Origin: Streptomyces sp. NBC_00483
GTDB lineage: Bacteria > Actinomycetota > Actinomycetes > Streptomycetales > Streptomycetaceae
Length of the DNA stretch: 64,000 bases
Assembly (NCBI RefSeq): GCF_036013745.1
Contig: NZ_CP107880.1
Span: 434,001-498,000, forward strand
Direction of reading: 5' to 3'
This document shows, one piece after another, positions 40,566 to 49,687 of the stretch. The stretch's first letter is position 1; each line of letters begins with the position of its first letter. A model generated the notes under the pieces. That model saw only the letters and a list, made by a program, of their open reading frames with translations. It searched no databases and was not told the origin of the DNA. The position numbers and the translations under genes were made by a program.

Positions 40566-41732
40566 ATGCCTGACATCGCTGCCGTGAAGGCCGCACTCGC
40601 CAACCAGCGGATCGAGACGCCGTCCTGGGGCTACGGCAACTCCGGCACCCGGTTCAAGGTGTTCGCCCAGGCCGGTGTGCCCCGCACGCCCCGCGAGAAG
40701 CTCGACGACGCCGCGAAGGTGCACGAGTTCACCGGCATCGCCCCGAAGGTCGCCCTGCACATCCCGTGGGACAAGGTCGACGACTACGCGACCCTGTCCG
40801 CGTACGCCAAGGAGCGCGGTGTCGAGCTCGGCACCATCAACTCCAACACCTTCCAGGACGACGACTACAAGCTCGGCAGTGTCTGTCACCCGGACCCGGC
40901 GGTGCGCCGCAAGGCGGTCGACCACCTCCTGGAGTGCGTCGACATCATGGACGCGACGGGTTCCCAGGACCTGAAGATCTGGCTCGCCGACGGCACCAAC
41001 TACCCCGGCCAGGACGACATCGTGGCCCGCCAGGACCGCCTCGCCGAGTCCCTCGCCACCGTCTACGAGCGGCTCGGCGACGACCAGCGCATCCTGCTGG
41101 AGTACAAGTTCTTCGAGCCGGCCTTCTACACCACGGACGTGCCGGACTGGGGCACCTCGTACATGCAGTGCATGAACCTGGGTGACAAGGCGCAGGTCGT
41201 GGTCGACACCGGCCACCACGCGCCGGGCACGAACATCGAGTTCATCGTGGCGCTGCTGCTGCGCGCGAAGAAGCTCGGCGGCTTCGACTTCAACTCCCGC
41301 TTCTACGCGGACGACGACCTGATGGTGGGCTCCGCCGACCCGTTCCAGCTGTTCCGCATCCTGCACGAGGTCGCGAAGAACGGCGGCTTCGACCCCGAGA
41401 CCAACGTGGCGTTCATGCTCGACCAGTGCCACAACATCGAGGCGAAGATCCCGGCGGTCATCCGCTCCGTGATGAACGTGCAGGAGGCCACCGCGAAGGC
41501 ACTGCTCGTGGACCGCGAGGCGCTGGGCGCCGCGCAGGCCTCGGGCGACGTCCTGACCGCGAACGCCGTGATCATGGACGCGTACAACACCGACGTGCGG
41601 CCGCTCCTTGCCTCGTGGCGCGAGGAGCAGGGGCTCGCGGCGAATCCCGTCACCGCGTACGCCGCCTCCGGGTGGCAGGAGCGGATCGCGGCCGAGCGGG
41701 TCGGCGGGGAGCAGGCGGGGTGGGGCGCGTAA
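40566..41732 (+). CDS. rhaI: L-rhamnose isomerase
   Basis: 388 residues from the ATG at 40566, which has AGAGG 5 bases upstream (a GTG at 40548 is less likely). The TIM-barrel sequence carries the RhaI hallmarks: IAPKVALHIPWDKVDDYATL, the metal ligands in LLEYKFFEPAFYTTDVPDWG, VVVDTGHHAPGTNIEFIVAL and the active-site FNSRFYADDDLMVGSADPFQ. It converts L-rhamnose to L-rhamnulose with Mn. It belongs to the Pseudomonas stutzeri-like RhaI group rather than E. coli RhaA. First gene of the catabolic operon, downstream of a promoter with palindromic operators. Confidence 0.95.
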   Translation: MPDIAAVKAALANQRIETPSWGYGNSGTRFKVFAQAGVPRTPREKLDDAAKVHEFTGIAPKVALHIPWDKVDDYATLSAYAKERGVELGTINSNTFQDDDYKLGSVCHPDPAVRRKAVDHLLECVDIMDATGSQDLKIWLADGTNYPGQDDIVARQDRLAESLATVYERLGDDQRILLEYKFFEPAFYTTDVPDWGTSYMQCMNLGDKAQVVVDTGHHAPGTNIEFIVALLLRAKKLGGFDFNSRFYADDDLMVGSADPFQLFRILHEVAKNGGFDPETNVAFMLDQCHNIEAKIPAVIRSVMNVQEATAKALLVDREALGAAQASGDVLTANAVIMDAYNTDVRPLLASWREEQGLAANPVTAYAASGWQERIAAERVGGEQAGWGA

Positions 41733-41784
41733 CCACCTCCCCGCAGTTCACCGCAGTCAACTCCTCAGGAATTTAGGACCTTTC

Positions 41785-43824
41785 ATGGCTACGCACCCGC
41801 AGGTCGCCGCCCTCCTCGACCGCTCGAACCGGCTCGGCGCCGACCCCCGCAACACCAACTACGCCGGCGGCAACACCTCCGCCAAGGCCACCGAGACGGA
41901 CCCGGTCACCGGCGGAGACGTCGAACTGATGTGGGTCAAGGGCTCCGGCGGCGACCTGGGCACGCTCAAGGAGGCCGGCCTGGCCGCGCTGCGCGTGGAC
42001 CGGCTCAAGGCGCTCACCGAGGTGTACCCGGGCGTGGAGCGCGAGGACGAGATGGTCGCCGCGTTCGACTACTGCCTGCACGGCAAGGGCGGCGCGGCGC
42101 CGTCCATCGACACGGCCATGCACGGTCTGGTGGACGCGGCGCACGTCGACCATCTGCACCCGGACTCCGGCATCGCGCTGGCCTGCGCGGCCGACGGGGA
42201 GAAGCTGACCGCCGAGTGCTTCGGCGAGAAGGTCGTGTGGGTGCCCTGGCGGCGCCCTGGCTTCCAGCTCGGCCTGGACATCGCCGCGATCAAGGCCGCC
42301 AACCCGGAGGCGATCGGCTGCGTCCTCGGCGGCCACGGCATCACGGCGTGGGGTGACACGGCCGAGGAGTGCGAGGCCAACTCGCTGTACATGATCCGCA
42401 CCGCGGAGACGTTCCTCGCCGGGCGCGGCAAGGAGGAGCCGTTCGGCCCGGTCATCGAGGGCTACGCGGCGCTCGGCGCGGCCGGACGCCGTGCACGGGC
42501 CGCAGAACTCGCCCCGCTCATCCGGGGGTTGGCGTCCACGGACCGCCCGCAGGTCGGCCACTTCGACGACTCGGGTCCCGTCCTCGACTTCCTGGCGTCC
42601 GCCGAGCACCCGCGCCTCGCCGCGCTCGGCACCTCCTGCCCGGACCACTTCCTTCGTACGAAGGTCCGCCCGCTCGTCCTCGACCTGCCGCCCACGGCCG
42701 AACTCGACGCCGTGGCGGAGCGGTTGAAGGAGCTGCACGCCGACTACCGCACCGAGTACGCCGCTTACTACGAGCGGCACGCGACGCCCGACTCCCCCGC
42801 GATGCGCGGCGCGGACCCGGCGATCGTGCTCGTGCCCGGTGTCGGCATGTTCTCGTTCGGCAAGGACAAGCAGACGGCGCGCGTGGCGGGCGAGTTCTAC
42901 CTCAACGCGATCAACGTGATGCGCGGCGCGGAGGCGGTCTCCACGTACGCGCCGATCGAGGAGTCGGAGAAGTTCCGCATCGAGTACTGGGCGCTGGAGG
43001 AGGCCAAGCTCCAGCGGATGCCGAAGCCGAAGCCGCTCGCCACGCGGGTGGCCCTGGTGACGGGCGCGGGCTCCGGCATCGGCAAGGCCATCGCGCACCG
43101 GCTCGTCGCCGAGGGCGCGTGCGTGGTCGTCGCCGACCTCAACGCGGACGGTGCGGCGGCGGTGGCCGAGGAGTTGGGCGGCCCCGACAAGGCGGTCGCC
43201 GTGACGGTCGACGTCACGTCCGAGCAGCAGATCGCGGACGCCTTCAAGGCCGCGGCGCTGGCCTTCGGCGGTGTCGACCTGGTCGTCAACAACGCCGGCA
43301 TCTCCATCTCGAAGCCGCTCCTGGAGACCACGGCCAAGGACTGGGACCTCCAGCACGACATCATGGCGCGCGGTTCGTTCCTCGTCTCGCGCGAGGCGGC
43401 GCGGGTGATGCGGGCGCAGGAGATGGGCGGCGACATCGTCTACATCGCCTCCAAGAACGCGGTGTTCGCCGGCCCGAACAATGTGGCGTACTCGGCGACG
43501 AAGGCGGACCAGGCCCACCAAGTGCGGCTGCTCGCTGCCGAGTTGGGCGGGGACGGCATCCGGGTCAACGGGGTCAACCCGGACGGCGTGGTGCGCGGGT
43601 CCGGGATCTTCGCCGGGGGCTGGGGCGCGAAGCGCGCCGCGGTGTACGGGGTGGAGGAGGAGAAGCTGGGCGAGTACTACGCGCAGCGGACGCTTTTGAA
43701 GCGGGAGGTGTTGCCGGAGCACGTGGCGAACGCGGTCTTCGCGCTGACCGGCGGCGACCTCACGCACACGACCGGATTGCACGTCCCGGTCGACGCCGGA
43801 GTCGCGGCAGCGTTCCTCCGCTGA
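41785..43824 (+). CDS. rhaD: Bifunctional rhamnulose-1-phosphate aldolase / L-lactaldehyde dehydrogenase
   Basis: 679 residues in two parts. Residues 1 to about 410 are a class II aldolase (zinc histidines in AHVDHLHPDSGIAL and VLGGHGITAWGD). From residue 426 comes a short-chain dehydrogenase (TGAGSGIG, NNAGIS, and the active pair Y569/K573 in AYSATKAD). It splits L-rhamnulose 1-phosphate into dihydroxyacetone phosphate and L-lactaldehyde, and the SDR part oxidises the aldehyde to L-lactate. This is the RhaE/RhaW-type fusion seen in actinobacteria and some proteobacteria. The product L-lactate is the substrate of LutABC encoded downstream. The gene starts 52 bp after rhaI. Confidence 0.95.
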   Translation: MATHPQVAALLDRSNRLGADPRNTNYAGGNTSAKATETDPVTGGDVELMWVKGSGGDLGTLKEAGLAALRVDRLKALTEVYPGVEREDEMVAAFDYCLHGKGGAAPSIDTAMHGLVDAAHVDHLHPDSGIALACAADGEKLTAECFGEKVVWVPWRRPGFQLGLDIAAIKAANPEAIGCVLGGHGITAWGDTAEECEANSLYMIRTAETFLAGRGKEEPFGPVIEGYAALGAAGRRARAAELAPLIRGLASTDRPQVGHFDDSGPVLDFLASAEHPRLAALGTSCPDHFLRTKVRPLVLDLPPTAELDAVAERLKELHADYRTEYAAYYERHATPDSPAMRGADPAIVLVPGVGMFSFGKDKQTARVAGEFYLNAINVMRGAEAVSTYAPIEESEKFRIEYWALEEAKLQRMPKPKPLATRVALVTGAGSGIGKAIAHRLVAEGACVVVADLNADGAAAVAEELGGPDKAVAVTVDVTSEQQIADAFKAAALAFGGVDLVVNNAGISISKPLLETTAKDWDLQHDIMARGSFLVSREAARVMRAQEMGGDIVYIASKNAVFAGPNNVAYSATKADQAHQVRLLAAELGGDGIRVNGVNPDGVVRGSGIFAGGWGAKRAAVYGVEEEKLGEYYAQRTLLKREVLPEHVANAVFALTGGDLTHTTGLHVPVDAGVAAAFLR

Positions 43825-43832
43825 ACCCGGGG

Positions 43833-43968
43833 GTTTGGGGGCGCGGGGAACTGCGCACGCAACCACGTTGGGCACGCCATGTTCCGACGACGCCCGCATC
43901 CCCGGGGTCCGGGGGCCCGCCCCCGGTTTCGGGACGGGAAGGGGAGGCGGGGGCGACTTCGCCTCCCC
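43833..43968. repeat. G-rich repetitive element with two strong hairpins between rhaD and rhaK
   Basis: The start (TTTGGGGGCGCGGGGAACTG) is like a G-rich repetitive element found in many Streptomyces intergenic regions (a recollection, not tested). It is followed by two stems: CCGGGGGC (43909-43916) with GCCCCCGG (43919-43926), and GGGGAGGCG (43941-43949) with CGCCTCCCC (43960-43968). These may attenuate transcription into the kinase gene. Confidence 0.6.
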
Positions 43969-44005
43969 GCCACCCACCACACCGCACACTCGCAAAGGCA
44001 ACCTC

Positions 44006-45448
44006 ATGCCCACCACTCCCTACGCCGCGATAGACCTGGGCGCCTCGAGCGGCCGGATCATGACGGCCCACGTCGCCCCGGACACCCTGACCCTGACGGA
44101 GTCCCACCGGTTCCCGAACACCCCGGTCCGCACCCCCGACGGCCTGCACTGGGACATCCTCGGCCTCTACGCGGGCATCCTGGAAGGCCTCCGCAAGACC
44201 GGCCGGGTCCGCTCCGTCGGCATCGACAGCTGGGCCGTCGACTACGGCCTCCTCGACGCGGACAACGTCCTCCTCGGCAACCCGTACCACTATCGGGACA
44301 CCCGCACGGACCACACCGCCGAGAAACTGTGGGCGACGATCCCCCCGCAGGAGCTGTACGCGGCCACCGGCCTCCAGTACGTCCCGTTCAACACGATCTA
44401 CCAGCTCACGGCGGCCCGCGACACCGCACAACTCAACGCGGCCCACCGCCTGTTGATGATCCCCGACCTCCTCACGTACTGGCTGACGGGCCGCCAGGGC
44501 ACCGAGCTGACCAACGCCTCCACCACCCAGCTCATCGACCCCCGCACCGGCGACTGGGCCCACGACATCGCCGCCCGCGCCGGCATCGACGTGAACCTCT
44601 TCGCCCCGATCCGCCGCCCCGGCGACCCCGCGGGCGAACTCCTCCCCCACGTCCTCGAAGAGACGGGCCTCACCGGCCCCGTCCCGGTGACGACGGTCGC
44701 CTCGCACGACACCGCGTCGGCCGTGGCCGCGGTCCCGGCGACCGAGGAGAACTTCGCGTACATCTGCACCGGCACCTGGTCCCTCGCCGGCCTCGAACTG
44801 GACGCGCCCGTCCTCACGGAGGAGAGCCGCGCCGCGAACTTCACGAACGAGCTCGGCATCGACGGCACGGTCCGCTACCTCCGCAACATCATGGGCCTGT
44901 GGCTGCTCCAGGAGTGTCAACGCACCTGGAACCAGCCGGACTTGACCGCACTGCTCGACGATGCCGCGAAGGCGACCCCGCTGCGCTCGGTAGTCGACGC
45001 CGGCGACCCCACGTTCCTGCCGCCCGGCGGCATGCCGGACCGGATCGCCGCCGCCTGCCGCGCCACCGGCCAGCCGGAGCCCCGCACCCGCGCCGAGATC
45101 ACCCGCTGCATCCTCGACTCGCTCGCCCTCGCCCACCGCCGCGCCATCGAGGACGCGGCCCGCCTCGCTGATCGCCCGGTCGACGTCGTGCACATCGTCG
45201 GCGGCGGCGCCCGGGGCGCCCTGCTGTGCCAACTCACCGCGGACGCCTGCGGGTTGCCGGTCGTGGCGGGTCCGGCCGAGGGCGCCGCGCTGGGCAACGC
45301 ACTCGTTCAGGCGCGGGCCGACGGCGTCGTGGGCGACCGGGTCGCGATGCGCCGGCTCGTCGCCGACACCCAGCCGCTCGCGCGCTACGAGCCGAGCGGC
45401 GACCGCAGCGCGTGGGACGCGGCAGCGGCTCGCGTCCGCACCCCGTGA
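44006..45448 (+). CDS. rhaB: L-rhamnulokinase
   Basis: 480 residues from the ATG at 44006 (AAAGG upstream). FGGY-kinase sequence: YAAIDLGASSGRIMTAHVAP (ATP-binding phosphate-1 loop), GIDSWAVDYGLLDADNVLLG, and ICTGTWSLAGLELDAPVLTE and HIVGGGARGALLCQLTADAC. The specificity segment NPYHYRDTRTDHTAEKLWAT matches rhamnulokinases. It phosphorylates L-rhamnulose to L-rhamnulose 1-phosphate, which the aldolase splits. It sits 181 bp after rhaD, unusually far for this operon, with hairpins in the gap. Confidence 0.94.
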   Translation: MPTTPYAAIDLGASSGRIMTAHVAPDTLTLTESHRFPNTPVRTPDGLHWDILGLYAGILEGLRKTGRVRSVGIDSWAVDYGLLDADNVLLGNPYHYRDTRTDHTAEKLWATIPPQELYAATGLQYVPFNTIYQLTAARDTAQLNAAHRLLMIPDLLTYWLTGRQGTELTNASTTQLIDPRTGDWAHDIAARAGIDVNLFAPIRRPGDPAGELLPHVLEETGLTGPVPVTTVASHDTASAVAAVPATEENFAYICTGTWSLAGLELDAPVLTEESRAANFTNELGIDGTVRYLRNIMGLWLLQECQRTWNQPDLTALLDDAAKATPLRSVVDAGDPTFLPPGGMPDRIAAACRATGQPEPRTRAEITRCILDSLALAHRRAIEDAARLADRPVDVVHIVGGGARGALLCQLTADACGLPVVAGPAEGAALGNALVQARADGVVGDRVAMRRLVADTQPLARYEPSGDRSAWDAAAARVRTP

Positions 45449-45540
45449 CCAGCCCCCGCTGACGACGTACGCTGCACCCGTCCGATGATCACCCGCAGTC
45501 CAGCCGCGCCAACCGAATCCGACCGACCGAAGGGGCCCCG

Positions 45541-46314
45541 ATGCGTGTCGCGCTCTTCCTGACCTGTGTCAACGACACGCTCTACCCGGATACGGGCCGC
45601 GCCGTCGTCAAGCTCCTCAACCGGCTCGGTGTGGAGGTCGACTTCCCCGCCGCGCAAACCTGCTGCGGCCAGCCGCACTACAACACCGGTTACCGCCGCG
45701 AGGCCGAGCCGCTGGCCACCCACTACGCCGACACCTTCGGCCCCGGTCTCGCCTCGGGTGATTACGACGCAATCATCACGCCGTCCGGATCGTGCGCGGC
45801 GATGGTGCGCGAGCTGTACCCGCGGATGGGCGAACGGGCCCGCTCGGAGGGCCGCGGCGGCCGCCTCGCGACCACGCTCGCGCCGGTGATCCCGAAGACG
45901 TACGAGCTGACCGAGTTCCTGGTCGACGTGCTGAAGGTGACCGACGTCGGCGCGTACTACCCGCACAAGGTGACGTACCACCCCACCTGTCATGGCCTGC
46001 GCTCCCTCGGTCTCGGCGATCGGCCCACTCAACTGCTCAGCGAGGTCAAGGGACTTGAGCTCGCCGAGCTGCCGGGCGCGGCCGAGTGCTGCGGCTTCGG
46101 CGGCACCTTCGCGGTGAAGAACGCGGACGTGTCCTCGGCGATGGGCACGGACAAGGTCCGCAACGCCGAGTCGACGGGCGCGGACGTGCTGTGCGCCGCC
46201 GACAATTCCTGCCTGATGCACATCGGCGGCACGATGTCCCGCCTCAAGGTCGGCATGCGCCCCGTCCACATCGCCGAGATCCTGGCCAGCACCGAAGAGG
46301 AGCCCCTGGCATGA
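45541..46314 (+). CDS. lutA: Lactate utilisation Fe-S protein LutA
   Basis: 257 residues with two CCG-type cysteine-rich motifs: QTCCGQPHYNTGYRREAEPL and AAECCGFGGTFAVKNADVSS. This is the LutA/GlpC-like (CCG domain) subunit that passes electrons from L-lactate oxidation. A GTACGCTGC-type -10 (TACGCT near 45470) suggests it may have its own promoter besides read-through from rhaK. It overlaps lutB by 4 bp (ATGA). Substrate L-lactate would come from RhaD action or the environment. Confidence 0.92.
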   Translation: MRVALFLTCVNDTLYPDTGRAVVKLLNRLGVEVDFPAAQTCCGQPHYNTGYRREAEPLATHYADTFGPGLASGDYDAIITPSGSCAAMVRELYPRMGERARSEGRGGRLATTLAPVIPKTYELTEFLVDVLKVTDVGAYYPHKVTYHPTCHGLRSLGLGDRPTQLLSEVKGLELAELPGAAECCGFGGTFAVKNADVSSAMGTDKVRNAESTGADVLCAADNSCLMHIGGTMSRLKVGMRPVHIAEILASTEEEPLA

Positions 46315-47789
46315 GCGGCACTTTCGTCGGGATGCCGGCCTTCCCGAAGGCCGCGCACGACGCCGTACGCAACACCACCCTGCGCGCCAACCTGAAGCAC
46401 GCCACGCACACCATCCGTGACAAGCGCGAGCGCGCGGTCTCCGAACTCGACGACTGGGCACGCCTTCGCCAGGCGGGCAAGGAGATCAAGGACCACACGC
46501 TGCACCACCTGGAGCACTATCTGGTGCAGCTGGAGGAGTCGGTCACGGCGGCGGGCGGCACCGTGCACTGGGCGCGCGACGCCGACGAGGCCAACCGGAT
46601 CGTGGCCGGGCTCGTCAAGGAGACCGGCGAGTCGGAGGTCGTCAAGGTCAAGTCGATGGCCACCCAGGAGATCGGCCTCAACGAACACCTCGAGACCGAG
46701 GGCATCCACGCCTACGAGACCGACCTCGCCGAGCTCATCGTCCAGCTCGGCAACGACCGGCCCTCGCACATCCTGGTCCCCGCCATCCACCGCAACCGCG
46801 GCGAGATCCGCGACATCTTCCGCAAGGAGATGGGCAGTTGGGGCCGCCCGGCCCCGGAAGGACTCACCGACACCCCCGCCGAACTCGCCGAGGCGGCCCG
46901 CCTGCACCTGCGCGAGAAGTTCCTGCGCGCCAAGGTCGGCATCTCGGGGGCCAACTTCATGGTCGCCGAGACCGGCACCCTCGTCGTGGTCGAGTCCGAG
47001 GGCAACGGCCGCATGTGCCTGACCCTGCCCGAGACACTCATCTCGGTCGTCGGCATTGAAAAAATTGTGCCGACGTGGCAGGACCTGGAGGTCTTTCTCC
47101 AGACACTGCCGCGTTCCTCGACCGCCGAGCGCATGAACCCGTACACCTCCACCTGGACGGGCACCACCGACTCCGACGGCCCCCAGAACTTCCACCTGGT
47201 CCTCATCGACAACGGCCGCACCGACACCCTCGCCGACGAGGTCGGCCGCCAGGCCCTGCGCTGCATCCGCTGCTCCGCCTGCCTCAACGTCTGCCCCGTC
47301 TACGAGCGGGCCGGCGGCCACGCCTACGGCTCGGTCTATCCCGGCCCCATCGGCGCCATCCTCAGCCCCCAACTCCGGGGCACCGGCAGTGAGATCGACG
47401 CCTCGCTCCCCTACGCGTCGTCCCTGTGCGGCGCCTGCTACGAGGTGTGCCCGGTCGCCATCGACATCCCCGAGGTCCTCGTCCACCTGCGCGAGCGGGT
47501 CGTGGCCGGCGGCCCCGCCACCCGCAACGGCAACAAGGTCATGCTCCGCCCGGCCAAGGGCCACGCCGCCGAACGCGCCGCGATGCGCGCCGCCACCTGG
47601 GCCTTCACCCACCCGGCGGCACTCGCCACCGGCCAGCGCCTCGCCTCGCGCACCCGCCGCTTCCACCCGCGTACGGCGCCCGGCCCCGGCAAGGCCTGGA
47701 CGGCGACCCGCGACCTGCCCAAGGTGCCCGCGGAACCCTTCCGCGACTGGTGGAAGCGGACGAACGGCGGCAAGGAGACGAACAAGTGA
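46311..47789 (+). CDS. lutB: Lactate utilisation Fe-S protein LutB
   Basis: 492 residues from the ATG at 46311, overlapping the lutA stop. The N-terminal part is a LUD domain (MAETGTLVVVESEG-like: VAETGTLVVVESEGNGRMCL); the C-terminal part has two 4Fe-4S motifs, CIRCSACLNVCPVYERAGGH and CGACYEVCPVAIDIPE. LutABC together oxidise L-lactate to pyruvate in place of a flavoprotein lactate dehydrogenase. It is coupled to lutA upstream and lutC downstream (GTGA overlap). Confidence 0.94.
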   Translation: MSGTFVGMPAFPKAAHDAVRNTTLRANLKHATHTIRDKRERAVSELDDWARLRQAGKEIKDHTLHHLEHYLVQLEESVTAAGGTVHWARDADEANRIVAGLVKETGESEVVKVKSMATQEIGLNEHLETEGIHAYETDLAELIVQLGNDRPSHILVPAIHRNRGEIRDIFRKEMGSWGRPAPEGLTDTPAELAEAARLHLREKFLRAKVGISGANFMVAETGTLVVVESEGNGRMCLTLPETLISVVGIEKIVPTWQDLEVFLQTLPRSSTAERMNPYTSTWTGTTDSDGPQNFHLVLIDNGRTDTLADEVGRQALRCIRCSACLNVCPVYERAGGHAYGSVYPGPIGAILSPQLRGTGSEIDASLPYASSLCGACYEVCPVAIDIPEVLVHLRERVVAGGPATRNGNKVMLRPAKGHAAERAAMRAATWAFTHPAALATGQRLASRTRRFHPRTAPGPGKAWTATRDLPKVPAEPFRDWWKRTNGGKETNK

Positions 47790-48433
47790 GCAGCAGAGAC
47801 GTCATCCTCGGCCGGGTGCGCCGCGCCCTCGGCGGCCCGGTCGAGGCCCCGGATTCGTACGCCAAGGACATCGACCGCAGCTATCTGCGCGAACACGGCA
47901 ACCGGACGACGCAGCAGACGGTGGAACTCCTCGCGGAGAACCTCGCCGACTACCGGGCGATCGTGCACCGGGCCACCAGTGAGGAGCTGCCGGCCACCAT
48001 CGTGCGGCTGCTCGCCGGGCACGGGTCGCGGGCCGTGGCGGTGCCGCCCGGGCTGCCGGACGGCTGGCTGGCCGAGGCCGATGCCACGCAGGTCCATGAC
48101 CGCGCCGAGAACACCCCGGCCGAGCTCGACGAGGTCGACAGCGTCGTCACCGCCTGCGCGGTCGCGATCGCCGAGACCGGCACCATCGTCCTCGACGGCT
48201 CCCCCGACCAGGGCCGCCGCCGCATCACCCTCGTCCCCGACCACCACATCTGCGTCGTACGCGTCCCGGACCAGGTGGTCTCCTCGGTCCCGCAGGCCCT
48301 CGAACGGCTGGACCCGACGCGCCCGCTGACCTGGATCTCGGGCCCGTCCGCGACCAGTGACATCGAACTCGACCGCGTCGAGGGCGTGCACGGACCGCGC
48401 ACTCTGGAGGTCGTCCTGGTGAGCGGTGGCTGA
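47786..48433 (+). CDS. lutC: Lactate utilisation protein LutC
   Basis: 215 residues from a GTG at 47786 that overlaps the lutB stop by 4 bp. It is a LUD-domain protein (CAVAIAETGTIVLDGSPDQG, ITLVPDHHICVVRVPDQVV) without Fe-S cysteines, the usual third subunit. The operon lutABC is intact and probably lies under the same rhamnose-induced read-through or its own promoter. It ends 23 bp before the opuCA-type gene, which has its own promoter. Confidence 0.93.
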   Translation: MSSRDVILGRVRRALGGPVEAPDSYAKDIDRSYLREHGNRTTQQTVELLAENLADYRAIVHRATSEELPATIVRLLAGHGSRAVAVPPGLPDGWLAEADATQVHDRAENTPAELDEVDSVVTACAVAIAETGTIVLDGSPDQGRRRITLVPDHHICVVRVPDQVVSSVPQALERLDPTRPLTWISGPSATSDIELDRVEGVHGPRTLEVVLVSGG

Positions 48434-48443
48434 AGGGCGCGGC

Positions 48444-48449
48444 TAGCGT
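48444..48449 (+). promoter_or_regulatory. -10 box of the betaine-type ATPase gene, leaderless spacing
   Basis: TAGCGT ends 7 bases before the ATG at 48457, the same distance as at the two VOC genes and the pirin gene. No ribosome site precedes the ATG, so the mRNA is probably leaderless. Confidence 0.5.
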
Positions 48450-48456
48450 TGGTGAC

Positions 48457-49620
48457 ATGATCCGGTTCGACCATGTCACCAAGCGGTACGCGGACGGCAC
48501 GACGGCGGTGGACGACCTCTCGTTCGAGGTGAACGAGGGCGAACTGGTCACGCTCGTCGGCCCTTCCGGCTGCGGCAAGACCACCACGATGATGATGGTG
48601 AACCGGCTGATCGAGCCGACGTCGGGTCACATCCACGTCGAGGGCGAGGACATCTCCGGCGTCGACCCGGTGCAACTGCGCCGCCGCATCGGCTACGTCA
48701 TCCAGCAGGTCGGCCTCTTCCCGCACCGCACGATCCTCGACAACACGGCGACCGTGCCCGCGCTCATCGGCTGGAAGAAGGCGAAGGCCAGGGCGCGCGC
48801 CGCCGAGCTGCTCGATCTGGTGGGCCTGGACCCGAGCACGTACGGGAGCCGCTATCCGGAGCAGCTCTCCGGCGGCCAGCGCCAGCGCGTGGGCGTCGCC
48901 CGCGCCCTCGCGGCCGACCCGCCGGTCCTCCTGATGGACGAGCCGTTCGGCGCGGTCGACCCGGTGGTGCGCGAGCAGCTGCAGGACGAGTTCCTGAAGA
49001 TGCAGGCCGCCGTCCGCAAGACGGTCCTCCTCGTCACGCACGACATCGAGGAGGCGGTACGGCTCGGCGACCGCATCGCGGTGTACGGGCAGGGCCGCAT
49101 CGAGCAGTACGACACACCGGGCGCGGTGCTCGGCTCGCCCGCCACCCCGTACGTCGCCGAGTTCGTCGGCGCGGACCGGGGCCTGAAGCGCCTGTCGGTC
49201 ACCGAGATCGAGCCGGACGACCTGGAGCAGCCCTCGGTGGCCCGCTTCGAGGAGTCGCCCGCCCGGGCGGCCGCCCGGATGCGCGAGGACGGGGCGCGGT
49301 GGGCGGTGGTGCTCGATGAGGGCGGTGACCTGCACGGTTGGGTCGGTGTCGACGAGGCGTCACTGGCCGGTCCCGACGGCCGGGTCGGCGATCTGGCCCA
49401 CCGGATGCGGGCGTGGGTGCCGGTCGGCGCGCCGCTCAAGCAGGCGTTCGGTGTGATGCTCCAGCACGACGCGGGCTGGGTCGCGGTCCTCGACGGCGCC
49501 CGTTTCCTCGGCGTCCTGACCCCGGCGAAGCTGCACGAGGCGCTGCGCCGGTCGGTGGACGCGGACGCGCAGGGCGTGGGGCGGGACGAGGTGGAGTTCG
49601 ACTCAGTGGCGGACGCGTGA
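48457..49620 (+). CDS. Glycine betaine/choline-type ABC transporter ATPase with CBS domains (OpuCA-like)
   Basis: 387 residues. ABC domain: Walker A VGPSGCGKTTTMMMVN, signature QLSGGQRQRVGVARALA, Walker B VLLMDEPFGAVDP. After residue about 245 come paired CBS-like segments (FEESPARAAARMREDGARWA, GVMLQHDAGWVAVLDGARFL), which in OpuA/OpuC sense ionic strength. It should energise the permeases encoded at 51.9-53.3 kb, though it is on the opposite strand and separated from them by an FAD oxidase gene. Quaternary amines are the expected substrates. Confidence 0.92.
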   Translation: MIRFDHVTKRYADGTTAVDDLSFEVNEGELVTLVGPSGCGKTTTMMMVNRLIEPTSGHIHVEGEDISGVDPVQLRRRIGYVIQQVGLFPHRTILDNTATVPALIGWKKAKARARAAELLDLVGLDPSTYGSRYPEQLSGGQRQRVGVARALAADPPVLLMDEPFGAVDPVVREQLQDEFLKMQAAVRKTVLLVTHDIEEAVRLGDRIAVYGQGRIEQYDTPGAVLGSPATPYVAEFVGADRGLKRLSVTEIEPDDLEQPSVARFEESPARAAARMREDGARWAVVLDEGGDLHGWVGVDEASLAGPDGRVGDLAHRMRAWVPVGAPLKQAFGVMLQHDAGWVAVLDGARFLGVLTPAKLHEALRRSVDADAQGVGRDEVEFDSVADA

Positions 49621-49687
49621 CCAGGCGTCACGGACAGGGGTCGGCACAGACGCGGGCGCATACGCAGGGACAGAGGCAGACGTAACC

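Noticed and set aside
41773..44016. 747-codon minus-strand open frame over rhaD
   Set aside because: Antisense shadow; the plus-strand aldolase/dehydrogenase explains the codon pattern.
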